Part shown: piece by piece, positions 1 through 4,568 of the stretch | How the letters are laid out: every line of letters begins with the position of its first letter | How positions within the stretch are numbered: position 1 is the stretch's first letter | From: Gammaproteobacteria bacterium | Lineage (GTDB): Bacteria > Pseudomonadota > Gammaproteobacteria > Steroidobacterales > JABDKV01 | Reading direction: 5' to 3' | Length of the DNA: 6,793 nucleotides | Assembly (NCBI GenBank): GCA_029862285.1 | Contig: JAOTXR010000119.1 | Coordinates: 1 to 6,793, forward strand | The notes under the pieces: model-generated | The model's database searches: none | The model's input: only the letters and a program-made list of their open reading frames with translations | What the model was told of the DNA's origin: nothing | Made by a program: the position numbers and the translations under genes

Positions 1-270
1 ACAGACGTCGAAAAAGTCTGCGACATCCTGATGCAAGTGGCCGATTCGAAACAGGAGGTATGCCGCAATCCGCGTGCCCGGGTCCGGATGCGTGCGTTCG
101 GTCCGTCCAGTCTCGATTTTGAATTGCTGTGCTGGATTAAACAGCCCGAAGATCGCGGCCGTGTAAAGCACGAACTCTACATGGCAGTATACAACGCGTT
201 CAGGACTGCTGGTATTGAGATTCCCTATACCAAACAGGACGTTTACATAAAAGAAATGCCCGGTGGATAA
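1..270 (+). CDS. MscS-family mechanosensitive channel, C-terminal fragment
   Basis: The reading frame is open from the first base and ends at TAA 268-270, so only the last 89 residues are present. The fragment resembles the cytoplasmic alpha/beta end of small-conductance mechanosensitive channels: a helix (residues about 1-17), a strand around VRMRAFGPSSLDFELLCW, a helix with KHELYMAVYNAF, and the closing GIEIPYTKQDVYIKE, which corresponds to the family's usual 'GIxIPFPQxDVH' ending. Such channels open under membrane tension to release solutes during hypo-osmotic shock. The pore helices lie outside the window, so subfamily and length cannot be judged. The gene converges on the minus-strand regulator with 36 bp between the stops. 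Nothing links it functionally to the pilus genes; it looks like a chromosomal neighbour at the edge of the Tad locus. The family call is fairly secure from the last 40 residues. Confidence 0.8.
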   Translation, partial: TDVEKVCDILMQVADSKQEVCRNPRARVRMRAFGPSSLDFELLCWIKQPEDRGRVKHELYMAVYNAFRTAGIEIPYTKQDVYIKEMPGG

Positions 271-306
271 ACTGGGGCGGATTGAGCCAGCGCCTATCTG
301 CTGCGC

Positions 307-1113
307 TTAGTCCAAAATCGGGCTTGGCGGCTGCAAGTAGACTCCCGTATCCGTAGTGGCGAATTGCTGCTGGCGCCACTGCGTTGGACTCATCTGTTTC
401 TGCTTGCGGAACACGCGCCCAAAATAGGACACATCGCGGTAACCGACAGCGTAGGCAACATCGCTAACCCCAATCTCCGGGTTCTTCAGCAACTCTTCAG
501 CCCTGGCGATACGGAACTTTGACAGGTAATCCTGGAATGTCAGTCCGAATTCCGCATGAAAATGACGACTGAAACGGAATGTGCTCATCCCGCATAACTT
601 GGCTACCTGAGCCTGGCTGATCTTGTCCGCATAATTCGACCGCACATAGGCTACAGCCACTTGCAGGTTTGCATGGTTGCTGGCGTCCTGCCGCGATCGA
701 GTCCCGGTCGGAATTGGCGGGATTTGTCGCACAGATTGCCTCGGAGTACTGTCCCGATCCATCCGGCACAACGAGTCATGGCATCGTCGAATGTCTTGCC
801 GCGACACAGGCTTCGAAAAATAGTCCCAGACCCGGGCCCTGAATGCCCAGACCGCGAGTTCCTCCGAGTGCTGTAAGGTCAGCATCAGAAGCGGTATCGA
901 GGGGTGCTGGCGTTTCGTTTCTTCGAGGAGTTTTAGTCCCTGCCGGTCGGGATAATCAAAATCGAAGCACAAGGCATCGGGGCGTCCGTTAGCCGCATCG
1001 ACATGCGACCCGTCAGCACGACGGATTACGAAAAACTCTTCGAAACGACTGACCGTTGGGTCATCGATCCTGCGCAGAGTGAGATCCACCCAGAGTAGCG
1101 TTCGCTCGGCCAT
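307..1113 (-). CDS. Receiver-AraC hybrid transcriptional regulator
   Basis: This 268-residue protein combines a CheY-like receiver (about 4-115), a polar linker rich in Arg, Gln, Pro and Ser (about 116-145), and a C-terminal AraC/XylS domain (about 148-250). In the receiver, D51 in CFDFDYPDRQG fits the phosphoacceptor, T79 the switch Thr and K101 in DYFSKPV the conserved Lys. The acidic pocket after strand 1 is reduced to one residue (D10 in LLWVDL) where active receivers have two, so phosphorylation may be weak or absent. The AraC part shows both helix-turn-helix units: ISQAQVAKLCGMSTFRFSRH and the signature region VSDVAYAVGYRDVSYFGRVF with SPTQWR. It is divergent from flp across a repeat-rich intergenic region, so inference makes it the local regulator of the Tad operon. 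No histidine kinase gene is in view. The ATG at 1113 is kept because the receiver's first strand begins at once; the Shine-Dalgarno sequence is poor. Confidence 0.9.
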   Translation of the reverse strand: MAERTLLWVDLTLRRIDDPTVSRFEEFFVIRRADGSHVDAANGRPDALCFDFDYPDRQGLKLLEETKRQHPSIPLLMLTLQHSEELAVWAFRARVWDYFSKPVSRQDIRRCHDSLCRMDRDSTPRQSVRQIPPIPTGTRSRQDASNHANLQVAVAYVRSNYADKISQAQVAKLCGMSTFRFSRHFHAEFGLTFQDYLSKFRIARAEELLKNPEIGVSDVAYAVGYRDVSYFGRVFRKQKQMSPTQWRQQQFATTDTGVYLQPPSPILD

Positions 1114-1120
1114 ATTTTTG

Positions 1121-1156
1121 ACTCTTGTATTTATTGAAGCAGCTACTCCTTATTAA
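1121..1156 (-). promoter_or_regulatory. Possible promoter of the receiver-AraC gene
   Basis: On the minus strand a TTAATA element (1151-1156, 4 of 6 to the -35 consensus) sits 17 bp from TAAATA (1128-1133, 3 of 6 to the -10 consensus). The -35 element lies inside the 15-bp palindrome at 1146-1160, so a protein bound there would block or alter this promoter. The predicted transcript would start near 1121, leaving only a very short leader before the ATG at 1113. Matches are weak and AT-rich DNA gives such hits by chance. Confidence 0.25.
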
Positions 1157-1160
1157 GGAG
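1146..1160. repeat. Palindrome (7-1-7) upstream of the regulator
   Basis: CTCCTTA, one T, then TAAGGAG form a perfect inverted repeat with 7-bp arms and a single central base. It lies 33 bp upstream of the regulator's ATG, a typical place for a dimeric repressor or autoregulatory operator. No poly-U tract follows on either strand, so it is not a terminator. AraC proteins usually bind direct rather than inverted repeats, so a different dimeric protein may be the reader if the site is functional. Confidence 0.45.
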
Positions 1161-1188
1161 CCAGTACTGTATGGTTATTAGCCAGACC

Positions 1189-1424
1189 GCAAGATTATCC
1201 CAACCATTGAATTCTCTGTGGTTCCGATTGGTCATAATGCCCGAAAAAAAATCAGTCAATCGTTACATAAGCGCCAATGCAATCAATCACTTGGTCATAA
1301 TACTGCAAGAAAATCCCAGAATGTGCTTTGCAGCAAGATAGTCCTTGGGTTTGGCAAGATTTTTCTAACGGTGTGCCTTTTCCATTTCATATCCTTGTCG
1401 CTGTAAGGAATGGTTAAGAAATCC
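1189..1424 (+). repeat. GCAAGA-NNN-TCC motif family (4-5 copies)
   Basis: Related 12-bp motifs occur at 1189-1200 (GCAAGATTATCC), 1305-1316 (GCAAGAAAATCC), 1333-1344 (GCAAGATAGTCC) and 1354-1365 (GCAAGATTTTTC), with a degenerate fifth copy (TTAAGA-AA-TCC) at about 1414-1424. All are in the same orientation. The first two extend into CCA, giving 12 of 14 identical positions. The third and fourth are exactly 21 bp apart, two helical turns, which is the spacing of paired half-sites for AraC-family regulators. They are candidate binding sites for the divergent receiver-AraC protein. The motif was found by eye; no statistics were computed. Confidence 0.5.
1228..1301 (+). repeat. Direct repeat TTGGTCATAAT, 63 bp apart
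   Basis: The 11-bp sequence TTGGTCATAAT occurs exactly at 1228-1238 and 1291-1301. The start-to-start distance of 63 bp is six turns of B-DNA, so both copies face the same side of the helix. This fits a pair of regulator sites, possibly bridged by a loop. The copies are about 277 and 214 bp upstream of the flp hairpin-proximal ribosome binding site, far from the gene's core promoter. Confidence 0.45.
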
Positions 1425-1432
1425 TTGGGTTT
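1342..1432 (+). repeat. Direct repeat TCCTTGGGTTT, 80 bp apart
   Basis: TCCTTGGGTTT occurs exactly at 1342-1352 and 1422-1432. The similarity extends upstream with one base gap: AAGATAG before the first copy (1335-1341) and AAGAAA before the second (1416-1421). Each copy therefore fuses to a member of the GCAAGA-NNN-TCC family, suggesting a longer composite site of about 18 bp present twice before flp. Start-to-start spacing is 80 bp, not a whole number of helical turns. Confidence 0.45.
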
Positions 1433-1455
1433 CTGCTAATTACATGGAACGTAGC

Positions 1456-1469
1456 CCCGGCATGCCGGG
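1456..1469. repeat. 14-bp perfect palindrome in the flp leader
   Basis: CCCGGCATGCCGGG is a perfect palindrome 33 bp before the flp ribosome binding site. In RNA it could fold as a 5-bp GC stem with a CATG loop, and in DNA it could be an operator. Its high GC content stands out from the AT-rich surroundings. It has no trailing T tract, so it is not an intrinsic terminator. Confidence 0.5.
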
Positions 1470-1475
1470 ATCGAA

Positions 1476-1487
1476 ATTTGTACAAAT
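1476..1487. repeat. 12-bp perfect palindrome just before flp
   Basis: ATTTGTACAAAT is a perfect palindrome whose centre is 19 bp from the centre of the GC-rich palindrome at 1456-1469. It lies 15 bp before the AGGAGG ribosome binding site. Position suggests either an operator close to the transcription start or part of the mRNA leader. Function is unknown. Confidence 0.45.
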
Positions 1488-1502
1488 GCGTTAACACGCA
1501 CC

Positions 1503-1508
1503 AGGAGG
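1503..1508 (+). promoter_or_regulatory. Strong ribosome binding site of flp
   Basis: AGGAGG lies 6 bases before the flp ATG and is a full-strength Shine-Dalgarno sequence, the best in the window along with the GGGAGG before the ATPase gene. It fits the need for high pilin output and fixes the flp start at 1515. Confidence 0.85.
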
Positions 1509-1514
1509 ATTCTC

Positions 1515-1703
1515 ATGGCTAATATCAATAAAAAAATGCTCGCGTTCCTGCGCGACGAAAAGGGCCTGACAACCGTCGAGTACGCAATCGCCGGTGGTTT
1601 GGTCGGAGCTGCGGCTATTCTGGCTTTCACCAATCTCGGTACGCAGGTTGCCCGGGTAATCGGCACGTTAGTAACTGCTTTGACAGGCGTCAACGCAGCC
1701 TAA
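1515..1703 (+). CDS. flp: Flp-type major pilin (prepilin)
   Basis: This 62-residue prepilin is the subunit polymerised into the Tad/Flp pilus, which mediates surface attachment and biofilm formation. The short basic leader (1-17) ends in DEKG, and cleavage is expected between G17 and L18. The mature protein starts LTTVEYA, with the family-typical E22 at +5 followed by Y23. A hydrophobic helix (about 21-40) then serves as membrane anchor and pilus core. Mature length of about 45 residues is normal for Flp. The tail is Thr, Val and Ala rich and lacks cysteines. The start is fixed by AGGAGG six bases upstream. It is the first gene of the operon and precedes its own processing peptidase; a stable hairpin separates the two. 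Identity is secure; which of several possible Flp paralogues in the genome this is cannot be told. Confidence 0.95.
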   Translation: MANINKKMLAFLRDEKGLTTVEYAIAGGLVGAAAILAFTNLGTQVARVIGTLVTALTGVNAA

Positions 1704-1737
1704 GGCGCGCTCACCAAGCGTTAGAAGAAGCGTCCTC

Positions 1738-1760
1738 CCGGGCTACCTTGTGTAGCCCGG
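1738..1760 (+). terminator. Hairpin after flp (attenuator or mRNA 3' stabiliser)
   Basis: CCGGGCTAC (1738-1746) pairs perfectly with GTAGCCCGG (1752-1760) around a 5-base loop, a 9-bp GC-rich stem located 34 bp after the flp stop. No uninterrupted T run follows (the next bases are TGGGCTCTTC), so it is at best an imperfect intrinsic terminator. It could cause partial termination or protect the 3' end of a short flp mRNA from exonucleases. Either would give more pilin than downstream assembly proteins, a known arrangement in pilus operons. Confidence 0.65.
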
Positions 1761-1801
1761 TGGGCTCTTCATCAACTGAACAACTATTTCCGGGACAGAC
1801 T

Positions 1802-2356
1802 GTGGCCGAACTGGGTAACACGTATCTTTTTTCTACGCCGTTACTGTTGCTGCTACTGACCATCGCAACCTGCGATGATCTGATAGAGCACCGGATTCCC
1901 AATGCCGTTGTCGTATGGGGAATCGTACTGGCGCTGGGAATCGGTGGTCTCGCCGGTGGTCACACCGGTTTCCTTTCTGCATTGGGCGGTCTGCTGCTTG
2001 GCGGCCTGCTCTTGTTGCCTTTTTATCTGCTGGGCGGGATGGGTGCAGGCGACGTCAAACTGATGGCGATGACCGGCGCATTTCTCGGTCCGACCGCAAC
2101 CTTGCTGGCCGTTGCAGTTACCCTGACAGCGGGACTGGTTCTCGCACTATCGGTACTGGGCGTCTGGCTCATCATGCAATCGGCACCCGGTCTCACCGCG
2201 CTCACGACGCTGCGCAGACTGCTTCCTGCACGGTTGCGACCGTCGCTGCCCGGCAGCCGCCCGGCGCATTTTCCCTACGCCGCGGCGATCGCCGTCGGCG
2301 CCATGACTGCTCTGTGGCTGCCGACAGTCGCAAGCGCAGCTAACACGGGAGGCTGA
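1802..2356 (+). CDS. tadV: Tad prepilin peptidase (TadV/CpaA)
   Basis: This inner-membrane aspartic peptidase of the A24 type IV prepilin peptidase family cleaves the leader from Flp and Tad pseudopilins. With the GTG start chosen here it has 184 residues, close to the compact TadV/CpaA size and lacking the N-terminal methylase-type domain of PilD. The two catalytic aspartates are visible: D26 in DLIEHRIPN and D84 in GAGDVKLM. Hydrophobic segments at about 9-23, 36-50, 58-77, 92-120 and near the C-terminus agree with a polytopic protein. A longer frame starts at TTG 1748, but that codon lies inside the post-flp hairpin and would add 18 polar residues; GTG 1802 follows GGGA (1792-1795) with a 6-base gap, so it is preferred. 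The stop is 2 bp before the ATPase start. The family assignment is certain; the exact start is less so. Confidence 0.92.
   Translation: MAELGNTYLFSTPLLLLLLTIATCDDLIEHRIPNAVVVWGIVLALGIGGLAGGHTGFLSALGGLLLGGLLLLPFYLLGGMGAGDVKLMAMTGAFLGPTATLLAVAVTLTAGLVLALSVLGVWLIMQSAPGLTALTTLRRLLPARLRPSLPGSRPAHFPYAAAIAVGAMTALWLPTVASAANTGG
2347..2352 (+). promoter_or_regulatory. Ribosome binding site of the ATPase gene inside tadV
   Basis: GGGAGG lies within the last codons of tadV, 6 bases before ATG 2359 and just before the tadV stop at 2354-2356. Ribosomes finishing tadV would be placed to restart on the ATPase gene, so translation of the two is probably coupled. It also fixes the ATPase start. Confidence 0.8.
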
Positions 2357-2358
2357 CA

Positions 2359-3708
2359 ATGTCGATTGCCTCCTCTGACATTTTTGCGACCGATCGACAA
2401 TTGGTGACCGGGAAGTCCGACCTGGCCCCACAACCGACGTGCCTGGCAGAAACCGGTCTGACGGACACCATGGTTATCGAACTTATCGTCAAGCATCTTT
2501 ACGAAGGGGGCGTGCTGTCGATGTCCGATCTGCGAGATCGCATCAGGTTGCCCGCCACCATCCTGGAAGAGCAGCTTACGTTCCTGCGGCGTGAGGCCCG
2601 GATAGAAATTCGCTCGAGCACGGAATCGACGCACCGATTCGGGCTGACCGACAAAGGCCGGGTAGTGGCCCTGGATGCACTGATGCGTAGTGGCTATGTC
2701 GGGCCGGCACCAGTGCCGATCGAGCAATATTGCGAAATCGCCCGGGCGCAGACGGTGCACGCCGATGTGACCGACCGTGTGGGCATGAACGCCGCCTTCG
2801 ACAAGGTGGTGCTACCGCCAGAACTGCTCGACCAGCTTGGATCGGCCATGAATTCCGGCCGTGCGATATTCATTTACGGCCCAGCCGGTACCGGAAAAAC
2901 CTATATCACGCAGCAATTGTCCAGGTTACTTGGCGATTCGATTCTCATTCCGTATGCCATTGCGGTTGGTGAGATGATCATCGAGTTATACGACGCGGTT
3001 CTGCACAAGCCCGCAGCGCCGGTCGAAGACGTATCGTCGCTCGCACTCAACCGCGGTCACGACCAACGGTTCGCACACTGCAAACGACCTGTCGCCATCG
3101 TTGGCGGCGAACTCACGATCGACATGCTCGAAGTGAACTACGACCCGTCGCATAAAATCTACCGGGCCCCATTACAAATGCGGGCTAACAACGGCATATT
3201 GATTATCGACGACATGGGTCGCCAACGCGTCGCTCCGGAAGATTTGCTAAACCGCTGGATCGTCCCGCTGGAGGAAGCCCGGGATTATTTGCACGTCGGC
3301 AGCGGCATGCATTTCTCAGTGCCATTCGATGTAATTTTGATCTTTTCGACCAATTTGAATCCACTGGATCTGGCCGATGAGGCCTTTCTGCGTCGTATCG
3401 GCCACAAGATTTATTTTGGCTATTTGACACCGGAAGACTACACCCGCATCTGGCGTCAGAACTGCGACGAATTCCAGATCCCATACGATCCGGAGATCGC
3501 CCGGTTCACCATTGAAGAACTGCATCGGGCCAACAACACACCATTGCTCCCTTGTCATCCCCGCGACCTGCTGCGCATGGCATTGGACCACGCCGGCTAT
3601 GTCGGAGAACCGGGCGAAGTCACAAAGGAGCGCTTGCGTTGGGCCTGGAAAAACTATTTTGTAAGTCTGGACACCTCGGTGACGGACAAACCTTGCGCCA
3701 AAGCCTAG
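2359..3708 (+). CDS. Winged-helix plus AAA+ ATPase in the Tad operon
   Basis: The 449-residue protein is soluble, with no signal peptide or membrane segment. Residues about 33-112 look like a winged helix (VIELIVKHLYEGG, MSDLRDRIRLP, then FGLTDKGRVVALDAL). The AAA+ core follows: Walker A GPAGTGKT (174-181), Walker B LIIDDMG (281-287), a sensor-1-like FSTNLNP (329-335), an arginine-finger-like FLRRIGHK (343-350), and a sensor-2-like CHPRDLLRMALDHAGY (399-414). The stretch 285-315 (DMGRQ, LLNRWIVPLEE) resembles a widespread uncharacterised bacterial ATP-binding family I know only by its motifs. It is neither TadA (VirB11-like) nor TadZ (MinD-like, which would have a KGGxGKT loop). Its position, 2 bp after tadV and 13 bp before cpaB, argues for a role in pilus assembly or its control. 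Function is unknown: remodelling chaperone or regulatory ATPase are both possible. Confidence 0.9.
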   Translation: MSIASSDIFATDRQLVTGKSDLAPQPTCLAETGLTDTMVIELIVKHLYEGGVLSMSDLRDRIRLPATILEEQLTFLRREARIEIRSSTESTHRFGLTDKGRVVALDALMRSGYVGPAPVPIEQYCEIARAQTVHADVTDRVGMNAAFDKVVLPPELLDQLGSAMNSGRAIFIYGPAGTGKTYITQQLSRLLGDSILIPYAIAVGEMIIELYDAVLHKPAAPVEDVSSLALNRGHDQRFAHCKRPVAIVGGELTIDMLEVNYDPSHKIYRAPLQMRANNGILIIDDMGRQRVAPEDLLNRWIVPLEEARDYLHVGSGMHFSVPFDVILIFSTNLNPLDLADEAFLRRIGHKIYFGYLTPEDYTRIWRQNCDEFQIPYDPEIARFTIEELHRANNTPLLPCHPRDLLRMALDHAGYVGEPGEVTKERLRWAWKNYFVSLDTSVTDKPCAKA

Positions 3709-3721
3709 AGAGGTAAGGATC

Positions 3722-4528
3722 ATGGCCATACGTAGAGGAATTTTACTTCTGATCTTCTCATTACTAATGGGAGTCGGTGCGGCCTGGGTCGCCAATAACT
3801 GGGTCACGTTGCGGATGCTTTCAAATGCAGAAGCCAATGTGAATTCCGATAATATCATTGTCGCCGCCATGGAGATCCCGTACGGCGCCAAGGTCGAAAC
3901 GCAGCATCTGCGGATGATCGAGATGCCCGCAGGCTCTGCACCGGAAGGAAGCATCGAAGACCCGGCGGAAATTGAGGGCCGGGTCGCAACAGTGACAGTC
4001 ATGCGCGGTGAAATTTTGCTGGAAAACCGTTTTGCCGAACACCTCAGCGGTAGTACATTGTCGGCCATAGTCAGCCCCAACATGCGGGCGGTTACAGTAC
4101 GCGTAGACGATGTGGTCGGTGTCGCCGGCTTCCTGCTGCCTGGCAACCGCGTCGATGTCGTCGCCAGCCGCAAGGTCAAGACACGTGCGGTCGCCGATAT
4201 TATTCTGAGCGACCTCAAAGTCCTCGCAGTGGATCAGACCACTTCCACCGACAAGAACGAACCGATTATCGTCCGTGCGGTGACGCTCGAGATGCTGCCG
4301 GAACAGGCCATCGATCTGGTCAAGGCACGGCAGGAAGGCAAGATCCAGCTGACTCTGCGCAATCCGCTCGACAAGGGCCAGTATCAGGAACCGGAACTCG
4401 AACCCGCTCCGGCGCCAGTTGCGGAAGCCGTGAAAGTCGCGGCCGTCAAACCACGCCCACGTCCCGTTAGCCAAAAAGTGACGATAATACGTGGCACGAG
4501 CGTTTCCACCGTGAAGCAGTCGCAGTAA
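3722..4528 (+). CDS. cpaB: Flp pilus assembly protein CpaB/RcpC
   Basis: This 268-residue protein of the CpaB/RcpC family acts in the periplasm, anchored in the inner membrane, and associates with the Tad secretin. An N-terminal segment (7-24) is a signal anchor. An SAF-type domain follows at about 44-105 (IIVAAMEIPYGAKVETQHL, then the RGEILLENRF end), and the RcpC-type domain at about 119-213 carries the characteristic GFLLPGNRVDVV (136-147) and VTLEMLPEQAIDLVKARQEG (187-206). A Pro, Ala, Glu and Lys rich linker (222-248) precedes a last strand VTIIRGTSVSTV (253-264), typical of the family's C-terminus. SAF domains are known to bind carbohydrate-like ligands in other families, so peptidoglycan contact is plausible but inferred. 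GAGG (3710-3713) lies 8 bases before the ATG. It follows the ATPase gene by 13 bp and precedes the secretin by 40 bp. Confidence 0.93.
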   Translation: MAIRRGILLLIFSLLMGVGAAWVANNWVTLRMLSNAEANVNSDNIIVAAMEIPYGAKVETQHLRMIEMPAGSAPEGSIEDPAEIEGRVATVTVMRGEILLENRFAEHLSGSTLSAIVSPNMRAVTVRVDDVVGVAGFLLPGNRVDVVASRKVKTRAVADIILSDLKVLAVDQTTSTDKNEPIIVRAVTLEMLPEQAIDLVKARQEGKIQLTLRNPLDKGQYQEPELEPAPAPVAEAVKVAAVKPRPRPVSQKVTIIRGTSVSTVKQSQ

Positions 4529-4568
4529 TTGCCATCTGCCGCTGAGCACTATTGAAGAGAATAAGAAA

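Larger units (their letters stand above)
1114..1514. other. Repeat-rich divergent control region between regulator and flp
   Basis: About 400 bp hold no convincing gene. The base composition is visibly more AT-rich than in the flanking genes. The block contains a palindrome next to the regulator start, several copies of a GCAAGA-NNN-TCC motif, two pairs of exact 11-bp direct repeats, and two perfect palindromes just before the flp ribosome binding site. I found no strong sigma-70 promoter for flp; the best -35-like element, TTGGCA at 1351-1356, has no matching -10 at the usual distance. A weak consensus promoter plus repeated motifs is what one expects of a promoter needing an activator, and the adjacent gene encodes an AraC-type protein. 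That regulator-site link is inference. Confidence 0.7.

Noticed and set aside
289..307. Short hairpin (AGCGC / GCGCT) between the convergent stops
   Set aside because: Five base pairs with a 9-base loop and no T tract on either strand; too weak to call a bidirectional terminator.
1292..1307. Sigma-54-like GG-N10-GC pattern (TGG ... TGCA)
   Set aside because: Only the -24 GG and -12 GC core fits; the rest of the consensus is mostly absent and one such match is expected by chance in 400 bp. The neighbouring regulator is AraC type, not a sigma-54 activator.
1218..1406. A 62-codon open frame on the + strand in the control region
   Set aside because: It begins with a non-ATG start, has no ribosome binding site, shows no recognisable domain and overlaps the repeat array. 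Composition resembles translated non-coding DNA.
1414..1442. Sigma-70-like pair TTAAGA and TAATTA with a 17-bp spacer before flp
   Set aside because: The -10 matches only 2 of 6 consensus bases, too weak to report as a promoter.
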